Part shown: positions 49,141-58,668 of the stretch, piece by piece
Numbering within the stretch: position 1 is the first letter of the stretch
Layout: each line of letters opens with the position of its first letter
Made by a program: the position numbers and the translations under genes
Source of the DNA: Staphylococcus pettenkoferi
Lineage (GTDB): Bacteria > Bacillota > Bacilli > Staphylococcales > Staphylococcaceae
Reading direction: 5' to 3'
Assembly: GCF_002902685.1 (NCBI RefSeq)
Contig: NZ_PPRN01000006.1
Coordinates: 36,965 to 100,964, forward strand
Length of the DNA stretch: 64,000 nucleotides
The notes under the pieces: model-generated
Told to the model about the DNA's origin: nothing
What the model saw: the letters and a program-made list of their open reading frames with translations, nothing else
The model's database searches: none

Positions 49141-49244
49141 AAGCCTCTCCCTTTGTTTTAGATGATAGATTTTTTCGTCCATATCTATTATAATAAAGTA
49201 ATAACGAGAAGATGAAATAATATACTTGAAAGGAGGCATTTCGC

Positions 49245-49487
49245 ATGCCTACAGAAAACGCAACGATGTTCGATCAAGTCGCAGAAGTGATTGAGAAGTT
49301 ACGTCCTTTCTTATTACGTGATGGCGGGGATTGTTCACTCGTCGATGTAGAAGATGGTATTGTCAAATTGCAATTACACGGTGCTTGCGGGACATGCCCA
49401 AGTTCAACAATTACGCTTAAAGCAGGTATTGAACGTGCTTTACACGAAGAAGTACCGGGCGTCGTTGAAGTAGAACAAGTATTTTAA
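49245..49487 (+). CDS. nfu: Nfu-type Fe-S carrier/scaffold (NifU C-terminal domain)
   Basis: 80-residue NifU C-terminal domain protein that carries [4Fe-4S] clusters to apo-enzymes. The CxxC cluster ligands are C48 and C51 in [24 protein letters not shown] is the family N-terminal block. AAAGGAGG at seven bases precedes the ATG. S. aureus Nfu has the same length and neighbourhood, and matures aconitase and LipA-like enzymes; lipA lies 4 kb downstream. Single gene with its own terminator. Confidence 0.93.
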   Translation: MPTENATMFDQVAEVIEKLRPFLLRDGGDCSLVDVEDGIVKLQLHGACGTCPSSTITLKAGIERALHEEVPGVVEVEQVF

Positions 49488-49498
49488 TATAAAGAGAT

Positions 49499-49535
49499 GA
49501 AACCGGCACGTTACTCTACACGTGTCGGTTTCTTT
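49499..49535. terminator. Terminator between nfu and the hydroxyacid dehydrogenase
   Basis: Stem GAAACCGGCACGT / ACGTGTCGGTTTC with TTTGTG on the plus strand; may serve both convergent genes. Confidence 0.8.
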
Positions 49536-49545
49536 GTGTTCTACC

Positions 49546-50508
49546 TTAACTTTTAACTTCAGTGACCGCTCGGCCCTCAGTTAAGACACCACGGATGTTA
49601 TCGATACAGAGCTGAATCATGTCATTGCGCGTCTGTTCAGATGCACTACCGATATGAGGCAAGACGACAGCTTGAGGCAGTTCAAGGATAGGATGGTCCA
49701 TGTTAATCGGCTCTTGGCGTAATACATCCAGACCACATCCACCAATTTCTCCCTCTTTCAATGCCTTCACAAGCGCTTCTTCATCCACTATCGCGCCACG
49801 TCCAATATTGATAAAGATAGCGTCGTTTTTCATTTTACTAAAGGCAGTGGCGTCAAATTGATCTCGCGTCGCATCGGTCAAAGGCGCCGTACACACGACG
49901 TAATCTGATTCCTGTAACAACGTATCGAAATCAACGTATTGCGCATTCAACTCCGTTTCAGCATCTTTGTGACGAGAACGATTATGATACAAGACAGTCG
50001 TGTTGAAACCTTGCAAACGTCGTGCGAATGCTTTACCGATAGCACCCATACCAAAGATACCTACTGTCGATCCATGCAAGTCTTTGCCAGCTAATAGATA
50101 TGGCCCCCAACTTTGCCATTCGCCATTCTGTACGTAGTGCTCAGCTTCTACCACACGTCTCGCTACAGTAAGTAATAACGTTAGACCGAGTTCAGCCGTC
50201 GTTTCAGTTAAGACGTCTGGTGTATTCGTGATTGTCACACCATACTGGCGTGCTAAATCTAAATCAATGTTGTCGTACCCTACTGCCATGTTAGCGATGA
50301 CTTGCAAATGAGGTGCTGCTTCAAACACCTCTTGATCGATACGCTCACTTAAAGTAATGAAACATGCCGTCGCATCTTTCAACTCTTGTAAAAAGCGCTC
50401 ACGTGGCATAGGTTCATAACTTTCTTCCCACATGATGACTTCGCCCAATTGCTCAAGCTGACGTATAAATTGATTTGGAATTTGTCGTGATACTACAATC
50501 TTAGTCAA
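49546..50508 (-). CDS. D-2-hydroxyacid dehydrogenase (glyoxylate/hydroxypyruvate reductase-like)
   Basis: 320-residue NAD(P)H-dependent reductase of 2-oxo acids. N-terminal substrate domain with VIANMAVGYDNIDL, NAD motif VGIFGMGAIGKAFA, the catalytic Arg in NIGRGAIVDEEAL, Glu in LDVLRQEP and His in LPHIGSASEQTR. GhrB-like by length and motif. The start codon is TTG (MTKIVVSRQI); its site GGAGCGG lies in the last codons of the upstream nagD-like gene, one base away, so translation is coupled. Substrate preference cannot be read. Confidence 0.87.
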   Translation of the reverse strand: MTKIVVSRQIPNQFIRQLEQLGEVIMWEESYEPMPRERFLQELKDATACFITLSERIDQEVFEAAPHLQVIANMAVGYDNIDLDLARQYGVTITNTPDVLTETTAELGLTLLLTVARRVVEAEHYVQNGEWQSWGPYLLAGKDLHGSTVGIFGMGAIGKAFARRLQGFNTTVLYHNRSRHKDAETELNAQYVDFDTLLQESDYVVCTAPLTDATRDQFDATAFSKMKNDAIFINIGRGAIVDEEALVKALKEGEIGGCGLDVLRQEPINMDHPILELPQAVVLPHIGSASEQTRNDMIQLCIDNIRGVLTEGRAVTEVKS

Positions 50509-50509
50509 C

Positions 50510-51295
50510 TTAATCCGCTCCTTCGAGTTCAGCGATCACTTCATTTAAATCAGCGAACGTATAAGTCGGTGGAATATCTTTCTCAGCGAGTTCTTCTTTC
50601 GTTGTCACGCCTGTTTGAACGTGAATCGTGTCGATATCAATATTAATGCCAGATAGGATATCCGTATCGTATAAATCGCCAATCATTGCCACATTCTTTT
50701 TATCTAAAGCAAGAATATCTAACGCTTTGTTCATAATTATGGGCTCAGGTTTACCGATGAAGATCGGATCTACGCCTGTAGAAACAGAAACCACACTCGT
50801 AATCGCCCCGTTACCTGGCATGAAGCCACGTTCTTTCGGAATTGAGACATCTTTATTGGTTGAAATAAACTTCGCACCATTTCTTACTGCTAAGGTCGCT
50901 GTAGCTAATTTGTCGTACGTCACCGCTTCGTCCAATCCAATCACGACGTAATCGACGAACTCGTCATCTTTCAACTTTAATCCGTGTTCAGTCAATGCTG
51001 TACGAAGACCACTTCCACCCAGCATATAGACTGTGGCACCTGGATCTTTATCCGCGATAAATTCTGCAGTTGCAAGCGCAGAGGTCACCACTTCGTTACT
51101 GTTCGCCTCTACACCCATCGTATGGAGTTTATCTGCCACTTGTTCGGGTTCTTTCGTAGAATTATTGGTCACGAATAGATGTGGAATTTCATGTTCATTG
51201 AGATAATGAATAAATTCTGCTGCACCATCAATTTTTTGGTTACCTTGATACATCGTTCCATCTAAATCGATTAAATAACCTTGATATTGCTTCAT
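50510..51295 (-). CDS. NagD-like HAD-IIA phosphatase
   Basis: 261-residue HAD hydrolase of the TIGR01457/NagD group that dephosphorylates small sugar or nucleotide phosphates. Motif [12 protein letters not shown], motif II FVTNNST, a C2 cap, then IGKPEP (Lys) and [13 protein letters not shown] motif IV. ATG with AGGAG at eight bases. It forms a unit with yutE upstream (gap 15) and the hydroxyacid dehydrogenase downstream. Matches Bacillus yutF in order (yutD-yutE-yutF). Confidence 0.87.
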   Translation of the reverse strand: MKQYQGYLIDLDGTMYQGNQKIDGAAEFIHYLNEHEIPHLFVTNNSTKEPEQVADKLHTMGVEANSNEVVTSALATAEFIADKDPGATVYMLGGSGLRTALTEHGLKLKDDEFVDYVVIGLDEAVTYDKLATATLAVRNGAKFISTNKDVSIPKERGFMPGNGAITSVVSVSTGVDPIFIGKPEPIIMNKALDILALDKKNVAMIGDLYDTDILSGINIDIDTIHVQTGVTTKEELAEKDIPPTYTFADLNEVIAELEGAD

Positions 51296-51310
51296 CTTCT
51301 GTTCACTCCT

Positions 51311-51733
51311 TTATTTTCCAAAAGCAGTAATAGGTACATTCTCATTCTCTAAAAACTGTAGAACTTCTTTGACGAAAGTTTGATATACAGGCACTGCACG
51401 ATCGAATAGCGGCACTAACGCTTCTGTATCGAGTTCATCGTAGCGGTGCACGAATTGCTTACGGTTAGCCACTGTTTCATTAACCACCTGTTGCGTATCT
51501 TTAGAAATGACACCTTCAAGCTCTAATATATCAATTACATCTTGATAATTTCCGGGATCTCGCAAGATAAAGCCGTCAATAATCATATTTCCGATATCCA
51601 CTGCAGATTCAATCAACATTTGCGCTATACGTTCAAAGGCATAGCGATTCGCTTTATTCTCCGGATAATCTTCAGTAAGTTGTTGTAAATAATTTAATTT
51701 ATCTTCAAGTTTCTGTTTATTTACAAAGTACAT
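51311..51733 (-). CDS. YutE, DUF86/HepT-like protein
   Basis: 140-residue all-helical protein of the DUF86/HepT-like family. It carries the Rx4H motif (R-KQFV-H in ANRKQFVHRYDELD) that forms the RNase active site in HepT toxins, but no MntA-like nucleotidyltransferase antitoxin is adjacent; in Firmicutes this version is a conserved chromosomal gene beside the nagD-like gene, not a toxin pair. ATG of MYFVNKQK after AGAGGTG; the in-frame GTG three codons earlier lies in that site. Function unknown. Confidence 0.8.
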   Translation of the reverse strand: MYFVNKQKLEDKLNYLQQLTEDYPENKANRYAFERIAQMLIESAVDIGNMIIDGFILRDPGNYQDVIDILELEGVISKDTQQVVNETVANRKQFVHRYDELDTEALVPLFDRAVPVYQTFVKEVLQFLENENVPITAFGK

Positions 51734-51966
51734 GGTATTCACCTCTTAAATAGTTTCGTAGTTTGAATCTACTACTTTATCTTCACACTTACTTTCATGA
51801 TACCATAATTTTGAACCCGCATTCATACACGCCAATTGTGAGTAATGATTTCTTATCAACAAGGCTTAAGGCACGTGTTACAATAGATACCAAGTTCGCT
51901 ATCTCTATTGATAGTTATGATTGTAAAATGAATGTACACACTTTTTACGAAAGTGAGGACGAGATA

Positions 51967-52233
51967 ATGATAGATATGTATTTATATGATGATAACGAGC
52001 CAGCACAAGTCCAATTTGTCGGCTTCGTAGGAGAAGAAAGTCGCTATGACTTAATGTTAATTCAAACAGACCGCCATTACGGTAAGACGATTGTGTTAAA
52101 TATGCAGAATAATCGCTATGGACTCATCGGCTCGGATGATTTAGAAGAAGAAGGCTATGTCGCTTATGCGTTAGGCGTCAATGAAGCAGAAGGCGAAGAA
52201 ATTCAAAGTTATTTGAATGAAGTGATTCAGTAA
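51967..52233 (+). CDS. DUF3055 family protein
   Basis: 88-residue conserved Firmicute protein of unknown function, very acidic (pI visibly low: YLYDDNEPAQ, GSDDLEEEG, NEAEGEEIQ). The ATG of MIDMYLYDDN is preceded by GTGAGG at eight bases; the open frame for 68 codons before that lacks a site and is not conserved in character. Divergent from yutE; a promoter must lie in 51734-51966 but none stands out. S. aureus has the same gene in the same place. Confidence 0.8.
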   Translation: MIDMYLYDDNEPAQVQFVGFVGEESRYDLMLIQTDRHYGKTIVLNMQNNRYGLIGSDDLEEEGYVAYALGVNEAEGEEIQSYLNEVIQ

Positions 52234-52277
52234 TTTTTTTGTTATTCATGTAACATTTTTTAATTATATTTTTCTTA

Positions 52278-52323
52278 AAAACGGGGCAATGAAATTCATT
52301 TGATTCCATTACCCCGCTTTTCT
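52278..52323. terminator. Terminator between DUF3055 and yutD
   Basis: Stem ACGGGGCAATG / CATTACCCCGC with CTTTTCT on the plus side and AAAAA (TTTTT on minus) on the other; bidirectional. Confidence 0.82.
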
Positions 52324-52362
52324 ATGGGCTTAAAGATTTAAATGACCTTTACAACCACCCTA

Positions 52363-52752
52363 TCACTTCTCAGTATCTTGAATGGTAGGCTTAATCTTAA
52401 CGTCTTTCAATTTATCATCCCATACATCTACATCTTGTTCATGCGTTTCTTTTTGCTCTAACAAGCGTTTCAACTCCTGACGTGGAATACGTCGTAACAC
52501 AAAGTAAGGGCAGCCGAAATTACAATACTCCAACAAATAATCCTGAATTGTAGAGAAACGTTTACTCATATCCACTTTTTTATTGGCATCTTTATAGAAG
52601 CCTTTTAATCTCAGTTGTTCGTAACCGATATCTCCTACCACATAATCATATTTATCCAGAATTTCAGAATATCTTTTCGCAAATTGCTCCTCATTGAAAG
52701 CTTCACGATAATCTTCAATTAGTTCAAAGTATTTATCATCAATATTAATCAT
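52363..52752 (-). CDS. YutD-family protein (DUF1027)
   Basis: 129-residue conserved Firmicute protein. The core is FAKRYSEILDKYDYVVGDIGYEQLRLKGFY ... YCNFGCPYFVLRR in order, the family's recognisable blocks, followed by a charged, possibly disordered tail. Function unknown. Weak ribosome site; ATG of MINIDDKYFE is the only sensible start. Lies between lipA and yutE as in related genomes. Confidence 0.8.
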   Translation of the reverse strand: MINIDDKYFELIEDYREAFNEEQFAKRYSEILDKYDYVVGDIGYEQLRLKGFYKDANKKVDMSKRFSTIQDYLLEYCNFGCPYFVLRRIPRQELKRLLEQKETHEQDVDVWDDKLKDVKIKPTIQDTEK

Positions 52753-52810
52753 AAACTTTGCTCAATCCTTTATGTATTTCCAGTTTCTCTTAAGTCCTAA
52801 AAGTTATAAA

Positions 52811-52965
52811 AAGAGGTAGAGACCTCACTGTGCTACTCGTAAATACTCATTGCTCACGAGTTTAAAGAACTCATTTCCATGTGGATGTGACGCAAGTAAT
52901 TTAGAATGCCGTCTCGATCTCACATCAGTTCTCAACACGATTGTCTCAACCTCTTCCTCTTTATT
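52811..52965. repeat. Large imperfect palindrome, single copy
   Basis: Outer arms AAGAGGTAGAGAC and (reverse) AAGAGGAAGAGG / GAGAC, inner hairpin CTCGT / ACGAG (52846-52861). It borders family B copy B4. No gene is seen in the 540-base gap between yutD and lipA. Confidence 0.4.
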
Positions 52966-52970
52966 AAAAT

Positions 52971-53205
52971 AACGAGTTCAGGACATATATAAGATGGATT
53001 TATTTTTCAATGTGAGGACTCTCGCTTGCATATGGGACCACACTCAACTAATTCCTCTCGCTCAGAGAGCTCTAGGAATGGATTTTCATTGTGGTCTTGT
53101 TCCATCATGCGTCTCGAGTCGACATTGAAAATTGACTTTAAATTTAACTAAATTAGAAGTTATTACCATCTCATTATTTATTGTTAGACAATGTCCTAAA
53201 CTCTT
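52971..53205 (-). repeat. Family B palindromic MITE-like element, copy B4 (uninterrupted)
   Basis: Ends ACGAGTTCAGGAC and (reverse) AGAGTTTAGGAC; inner CATTGAAAA / TTTTCAATG and GCGAGAGTC / GACTCGAGACGC; core GACCACACTCAACTAATTCC / GGAATGGATTTTCATTGTGG. Reverse orientation relative to B3, same length once the insert in B3 is removed. Confidence 0.82.
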
Positions 53206-53292
53206 TAATACTATTCATCTATATATAAACTGGTTGTAGTCATTATATGATACGCTTTTGATTCTATGTCCTACCCTTGATTCCTGTGCGAC

Positions 53293-54222
53293 TTATTGAT
53301 TTGTTTCAGCACTGAGTTGTTCTTCACCCATACGTTGTTTTTCTTTAGCTGCTTCGTTAACTTGTTCGTCAGCGTGGTAAGAACTACGTACTAATGGACC
53401 TGCTTGGCAGTGTTTGAAGCCTTTTTCAAGAGCAACCTTTCTCAACTTACCAAACTCTAAAGGTGTGTAGTATTTTTCAACTTTCAAGTGTTTACGTGAA
53501 GGTTGTAAGTATTGACCAATAGTTAAGATGTCTACATCATTGGCACGTAAGTCATCCATAGTTTCGTAGATTTCTTCGTATGTTTCACCTAAGCCAAGCA
53601 TGAAACTAGATTTAGTAGGGATGTCTGGTTGTAATTCTTTAGAACGTCTTAAGAATTCTAACGTTCTGTCGTATGTCGCACGCGCACGAACTCTTGGAGT
53701 TAAACGACGTACTGTTTCGATGTTGTGGTTAAGAATATCAGGTCTAGAAGCCATTAATGTTTCAAGTGCTTCGTAGTCCCCACCCATATCTGATGGAAGA
53801 ATTTCAATCGTTGTATATGGATTACGCGCTCTTACTTTACGTACTGTTTCTGCATAAACGTTTGAACCTTGGTCGCGTAAGTCGTCACGAGCAACCGCTG
53901 TGATAACCACGTGTTTCAAGTTCATTAATTCAACAGATTCTGCCACACGTTCAGGCTCGTTTAAGTCTAACTCGTTAGGTAAACCTGTCTTAACCGCACA
54001 GAAACGACACGCACGTGTACATACCGCACCGAGAATCATAAATGTTGCTGTACGACGTGCACCCCAACATTCATGAATATTAGGACATTTCGCTTCTTCA
54101 CACACTGTGTGTAAGTTTTTTTCGCGCATCATTTTTTTCAAACCAGTGTAGTTCTCGTTCGTGTTAAGTTTAATCTTTAACCAATCCGGCTTACGTAGGA
54201 TTTCCTCATTTTTTGTAGCCAT
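53293..54222 (-). CDS. lipA: Lipoyl synthase
   Basis: Radical-SAM enzyme (309 residues) inserting two sulfurs into octanoyl groups of 2-oxoacid dehydrogenases and GcvH. Auxiliary cluster Cys in [12 protein letters not shown] (CxxxxCxxxxxC) and radical-SAM Cys in CTRACRFC (CxxxCxxC); conserved Ser in [13 protein letters not shown] of [12 protein letters not shown] chosen to match the family; the GTG four codons earlier sits on GGAGG. Cluster loading links it to nfu and the A-type carrier nearby. Identity certain. Confidence 0.97.
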   Translation of the reverse strand: MATKNEEILRKPDWLKIKLNTNENYTGLKKMMREKNLHTVCEEAKCPNIHECWGARRTATFMILGAVCTRACRFCAVKTGLPNELDLNEPERVAESVELMNLKHVVITAVARDDLRDQGSNVYAETVRKVRARNPYTTIEILPSDMGGDYEALETLMASRPDILNHNIETVRRLTPRVRARATYDRTLEFLRRSKELQPDIPTKSSFMLGLGETYEEIYETMDDLRANDVDILTIGQYLQPSRKHLKVEKYYTPLEFGKLRKVALEKGFKHCQAGPLVRSSYHADEQVNEAAKEKQRMGEEQLSAETNQ

Positions 54223-54378
54223 AGCAACGAACACCCTCCTGTATAGTTCTCCTATCTATTATAACGAAAATAAGTATAAATGAAAACGCATTAGCGACCT
54301 TGACTTTAACAATTTCTCGCTATCGTTCAAATCTTATTCACTTTTACGCTGCTCAGTCAAAGCCACTCAAACATCATA

Positions 54379-55713
54379 TTACTCAACGTCTTCAGCTACT
54401 TCTGTCAATTTCATCTTGAAAATGTCTCGCAGAAATTCTGGCATGATATACTCAATCGCTTCGCCTTTCAGCATCGGGAAGTAACGACCGAAAGTGTACA
54501 TATCAACCGTGCCCAGCGAGTATGTTTCTTCATCATAAACCTCACGCTCTCCAATGAAATAACGACCTTCCGATTCGATAAAGCCGATATTGTAAAGCAC
54601 GTAGCCACCAAAGATATCTCCACGGAAACCGAGTCCTTGCGCATGTTCATTAAGATATTCTTGTTTCTGACTCTTATCAATAATGGATTTTAATGTGTCA
54701 CCTTTCAAACGCACGCGGACCGCATTAATTGGGTGTGGCAGCATTTGATGAATGTCGTATTCTGTCACTCGATCTTTATTAATTTCAGTGACAATTAATC
54801 CTGCATTAATAATACTACCTTCTGTATGAGTAAATTCTTGCAGACTTTCCGCAAGCATATAAGCAGTCTTAGAAATTCGATTCGTCGTACGTGGTAAATA
54901 CATCGGATGGTCGAGTACAGGTGTATCCATCAAACGTTGTCCTTCTTGAATGAAGTTCGTTTCGACTTCTGGCAAGGTATCGAGCGGATGCAAGATCGCA
55001 CTTTTACCCACTACTTGACGTTGCTCAATATCAAGCGTCACTTCACCTAGGAAATGACCATACTTACCAGCAGCAGCCATTAATACACCATTCTGCTCTT
55101 CACCATGCTCAAAGTAATGATGCGTGTGACTGCCAAGAATCAAATCAATCTCAGCTAACTCTTGGCATAATTGCTCATCGAAGAAGATACCGACGTGACT
55201 CATCACGATTAAGATATCATACTGGCCTTCATAGGAATGAATTTCATCTTTAATCGCTTCAAGCGGATCTGTAACTACCCAGTCTAACGCACGATAGAAT
55301 GGCGTGAATGGTGCCGTCGCTGCAACGAAGAGAATATCGACATCTTCCACAGTTTGGATATGTGAAGACACCATGTTACGAGGCAACTTCCCTTCTTCGT
55401 CAAACACGTTTGCACACGTCACAGGGAAATTCGCATCATCATATAGATGATTCAAGGCCTCATGAGAAATCGTCATGCCCTCATTGTTCCCTATCGTAGC
55501 AAGATCGCATTGTGCATTATTCAGTAACTCCACGTTCTTCAAACCTGCCGTTGCTTCTGTTACAGGCAAGGAGAGATCGACGTGATCTCCTATATCTAAA
55601 TAGAGAGAGGGATGCGTAAGCTGAGGCCGATGTTCTTTCATATAAGCATCAATGCGCGCATACTCGTGAAGATGACTGTGAATATCATTCGTATGATAAA
55701 TCGTGAGCTTCAT
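54379..55713 (-). CDS. UDP-sugar hydrolase/5'-nucleotidase family phosphoesterase (YunD)
   Basis: 444-residue metallophosphoesterase of the 5'-nucleotidase family. Metal ligands in YHTNDIHSHLHE (motif I), DIGDHVD, TIGNNEG, MSHVG and LGSHTHHYFEHG; the C-terminal 5'-nucleotidase substrate domain starts near 270 (LPRTTNRISKTA) with FRGDIFGGYVLYNIG. There is no signal peptide, unlike surface nucleotidases, so it is cytosolic. AAGGAGGG precedes the ATG. First downstream of yunE and yunF (gaps 17 and 12 bases), the order of Bacillus yunDEF. Confidence 0.9.
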   Translation of the reverse strand: MKLTIYHTNDIHSHLHEYARIDAYMKEHRPQLTHPSLYLDIGDHVDLSLPVTEATAGLKNVELLNNAQCDLATIGNNEGMTISHEALNHLYDDANFPVTCANVFDEEGKLPRNMVSSHIQTVEDVDILFVAATAPFTPFYRALDWVVTDPLEAIKDEIHSYEGQYDILIVMSHVGIFFDEQLCQELAEIDLILGSHTHHYFEHGEEQNGVLMAAAGKYGHFLGEVTLDIEQRQVVGKSAILHPLDTLPEVETNFIQEGQRLMDTPVLDHPMYLPRTTNRISKTAYMLAESLQEFTHTEGSIINAGLIVTEINKDRVTEYDIHQMLPHPINAVRVRLKGDTLKSIIDKSQKQEYLNEHAQGLGFRGDIFGGYVLYNIGFIESEGRYFIGEREVYDEETYSLGTVDMYTFGRYFPMLKGEAIEYIMPEFLRDIFKMKLTEVAEDVE

Positions 55714-55730
55714 CTCTCATTCCCTCCTTT

Positions 55731-56555
55731 TTATAAAAATGATTTGATAATTAAATAAACACCCATAATCAGTAATACTGTTCTAAGCAAGAGTACGACC
55801 GTATCAGACTTAATGGTACGGTTAATTCTCACACCTATTTGAGCACCGATGATACTTGAAATAATCAAGACAAGTGAGTAACCCCAAGCGACATGTCCTT
55901 GTACCATGTGGCCTAGTGAGCTCATCAAGCTTGAGAAGAAGATCATTAACATACTCGTACCGACTGCCACGTGTGGTGGAAAACGGAAAACGATAAGCAT
56001 TAACGGTGTCATCAAAGCGCCGCCACCAATACCAAATAAGCCAGTGAGAATTCCGATAAATAATGTTGCTACGAAGGCGAAAAGGGGCGGCACGTTGTAA
56101 TGATACGTTACACCTTCGTTATCCGTATACGAACGACGATACTTCTCTTTATTAAACAATTGAATCGGCTTAATTTTATTTCTGATAATCAACAATACAG
56201 CAACTAATATTAGGAATATACCGAAGTATAAATCGAATGAATTTAAAGTTAAGAAACGGCTTAATACTGAACCAATGAGCGACCCTGGTAAGAGTCCAAA
56301 TAGAAAGATTGAACCATTTTTGAAATCAACTTGTTTCGATTTCATATAGCCAAAGGTTGATGACAAGCCTGTCACAATGAGTATGACAGAAGATGTTCCT
56401 ATCGCAATCTGGGGTGTGATGCCTTGCAGTAAGTCATGTTCTACCCCTAAATAGATTAAGGTTGGCACTATAATCAAACCACCACCGATACCGACTAACG
56501 AACCCAGTATCGCTGATAGAGCACCAATTAATATCAAACAAATAATTGTTAGCAT
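55731..56555 (-). CDS. TauE/SafE-family membrane permease (YunE)
   Basis: 274-residue integral membrane protein with about eight helices in two repeats, each starting with the family glycine motif: GSLVGIGGGLIIVPTLI (about 18-34) and GLFGIGGGALMTPLMLI (about 171-187). Family members export sulfite, sulfoacetate or related anions. Start ATG after GAGGAG. Middle gene of the yunDEF-like unit; substrate unknown. Confidence 0.88.
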   Translation of the reverse strand: MLTIICLILIGALSAILGSLVGIGGGLIIVPTLIYLGVEHDLLQGITPQIAIGTSSVILIVTGLSSTFGYMKSKQVDFKNGSIFLFGLLPGSLIGSVLSRFLTLNSFDLYFGIFLILVAVLLIIRNKIKPIQLFNKEKYRRSYTDNEGVTYHYNVPPLFAFVATLFIGILTGLFGIGGGALMTPLMLIVFRFPPHVAVGTSMLMIFFSSLMSSLGHMVQGHVAWGYSLVLIISSIIGAQIGVRINRTIKSDTVVLLLRTVLLIMGVYLIIKSFL

Positions 56556-56567
56556 CTAAATCGCTCC

Positions 56568-57416
56568 TCAGAAAAGTTTTAATTGTTGTGGTGCTAACCC
56601 TTCATATTCAATGCCGAGTATCTCTTGATAAGTCTGAGCATTCTGAGCAGCATGTCCACCCGAATTGTTGTTAAATACGACATAGACTTTAGATGTCTTC
56701 TGTTCTAAGATCTTCACTTTCTGTGCCAAATCTTCAAGTTCTTCCTGACTATAGTTATATAAATAACGCACGTCACGCCATGTTTGATCACTCATATCTT
56801 GTTTCGTCCAACCACTCGTATTACGGCCATGATAGCGTACGAGCGCGACATCACTCGTCACTCGGTTGACGAGAGGCACACTTCCTTGACCGACTTGTGG
56901 CTCGTCACAAACAGAATGGATGATGTGGTTCTGAGTAAGAAACGACAACGTCTCTTCTTTAAATTGCGGTGTAAACCACGATTGATGACGAAACTCCACA
57001 CACATCGGATAGTCTTTCAGTTGTTCTCTGACGTAGCGAATATATTGGATATTGCGCGCATTACAGTCAAACCATGGTGGAAATTGAACGAGCACCATTG
57101 CCAACTTCTGATGTTGCTGCAAAGGTTGAAGCATCTTCTTGAAATCATCAAATAACGCCTGTCTCGACTCTGCAAACTCTTGATAATCTGCATGTAGTGT
57201 CAGCGCTTGATGGCTTTTCACCACAAACTTAAACCGCTCAGGCGTTTCTTTAATCCATTTATTAATATTTCTTTCAGGTTGTATCGCGTAATATGTAGCA
57301 TCTAATTCCACTACAGAAAAATGACTGGCATAAGTCTTTAATTTGTCCGTGGAACGTTGCACATCTTCATATAATGAATCATGATCGCCCCAACCTGTAA
57401 GTCCAATTTCAATCAT
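56568..57416 (-). CDS. DUF72 family protein (YunF)
   Basis: 282-residue predicted TIM-barrel protein of the DUF72 family, unknown activity. Visible blocks: IGLTGWGDHDSLYED, FSVVELDATYYAIQP, RFKFVVKSHQALT, LVQFPPWFDCN, CVEFRHQSW and VYVVFNNNSGGHAAQNA near the end, all standard for DUF72. First gene of the unit; weak ribosome site before the ATG. Confidence 0.87.
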   Translation of the reverse strand: MIEIGLTGWGDHDSLYEDVQRSTDKLKTYASHFSVVELDATYYAIQPERNINKWIKETPERFKFVVKSHQALTLHADYQEFAESRQALFDDFKKMLQPLQQHQKLAMVLVQFPPWFDCNARNIQYIRYVREQLKDYPMCVEFRHQSWFTPQFKEETLSFLTQNHIIHSVCDEPQVGQGSVPLVNRVTSDVALVRYHGRNTSGWTKQDMSDQTWRDVRYLYNYSQEELEDLAQKVKILEQKTSKVYVVFNNNSGGHAAQNAQTYQEILGIEYEGLAPQQLKLF

Positions 57417-57524
57417 AAACTATCACCACATTCATGATACCACATCTCGTATACCCCATTCATTGAATTCATTCGCTTTTACAAATTCTTAAAAGGTGGA
57501 TAAAAGCGAATAAATAAGACCCTG

Positions 57525-57569
57525 AGTCTGCGTAGAAATACGCTCCATGCTTCTCAGGGTCCTCAATAA
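57525..57569 (-). terminator. Terminator after the nitronate-monooxygenase-like gene
   Basis: Minus-strand stem GACCCTGAG / CTCAGGGTC with an inner GCGT / ACGC, then TTATTT. Confidence 0.82.
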
Positions 57570-57582
57570 TTAATATATTCTA

Positions 57583-58653
57583 CTATGACTGAAGTATTGT
57601 TTCCGCTTCTTGCACAATTTGTCGTACTAACTCAGCTGCAGAAATCGTGCGTGCTAAACGTGGAGATTGACCACTCCATAGATGCGTATACTCTGCATCG
57701 CCCTCTCGTGCAGCTGTCTTACGAATCGCAGTCGTCAATTGGTTCTGAATTGGATATTCAGGTATTTCACCTTGATAGTCAGCGAAGTGAGAGATAAAGC
57801 GATTGCGAATACCTCGCGCAAACTTACCACTATAGACATTCGTAATCGTAGGTTGTGTTTCATTGCTGTCGAGTATCGCTTGCTTTTTAAGCGCTGAAGC
57901 CCCACTCTCTTCAGTAGTTAAAAAAGCTGTACCGAATTGCGTCGCTTCTGCGCCAAGGGCTAAACTCGCCACCAGACCACGACCGTCCATCATACCACCC
58001 GCAGCAATAACGGGCACGTTGACTGCATTTACCACTTGCGGGACTAATGACATCGTACCAATCAATGGCGGTTGGTCTGCTTCATCTACGGTAAACGAAC
58101 CGCGGTGGCCACCTGCTTCACTTCCTTGCGCTACGATCGCATCCATTCCTGCACTTTCTAGCGCTTCCGCTTCTTCTACCGTCGTCGCAGTACCTACTAG
58201 CGTCGCACCTGATTCTTTCAAACGTTGAATCGTGGACTGTGACGGAATACCGAACGTGAAAGCCACCACAGGCACCTGTTTCTCAATCATTAACTCAATT
58301 GCGCTGTTGAAATTGCGTTCTTCTGCATCCATATCCACTTCAGGTTCACTCACTTGGTAACGTTCACGTAACGGTGCCAAATGTTCTTGCATCTCTTCAA
58401 CTTCATCTGGATCATAAATCGCATCTGATGGCACAAATAAATTCACTGCGAACGGCAAATCCGTCAGTTCTTGAATTTCGATAATCTCTTGACTAAGCTG
58501 TTCTGGCGTCATATAACCTGCACCAATCATACCTAAACCACCACTATTGCTTACAGTGGCGACAAGCTCAGGTGTCGTACTCCCTGCCATACCGGCTTGA
58601 ATAATCGGATATTTAATTCCACATTGTTCCGTGATACGCGTTTGAAGTTTCAT
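57583..58653 (-). CDS. Nitronate monooxygenase family protein (2-nitropropane dioxygenase-like)
   Basis: 356-residue FMN-dependent TIM barrel that detoxifies alkyl nitronates in characterised members. IIQAGMAGSTTPELVATVSNSGGLGMIGAGYM binds FMN, with AGG loops in QGSEAGGHRG (catalytic His) and IAAGGMMDGRG, and GTAFLTTEESGAS at the phosphate site. Two ATGs are adjacent; the second has AGAGGG at seven bases. It lies 16 bases after mpfB. FabK-type enoyl reductases share this fold, but no fab genes are nearby. Confidence 0.87.
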   Translation of the reverse strand: MKLQTRITEQCGIKYPIIQAGMAGSTTPELVATVSNSGGLGMIGAGYMTPEQLSQEIIEIQELTDLPFAVNLFVPSDAIYDPDEVEEMQEHLAPLRERYQVSEPEVDMDAEERNFNSAIELMIEKQVPVVAFTFGIPSQSTIQRLKESGATLVGTATTVEEAEALESAGMDAIVAQGSEAGGHRGSFTVDEADQPPLIGTMSLVPQVVNAVNVPVIAAGGMMDGRGLVASLALGAEATQFGTAFLTTEESGASALKKQAILDSNETQPTITNVYSGKFARGIRNRFISHFADYQGEIPEYPIQNQLTTAIRKTAAREGDAEYTHLWSGQSPRLARTISAAELVRQIVQEAETILQS

Positions 58654-58668
58654 CATTACGCCCTCTTT

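Noticed and set aside
51311..51733. A HepT/MntA toxin-antitoxin module
   Set aside because: No nucleotidyltransferase (MntA) gene lies on either side; neighbours are a HAD phosphatase and a divergent DUF3055 gene.
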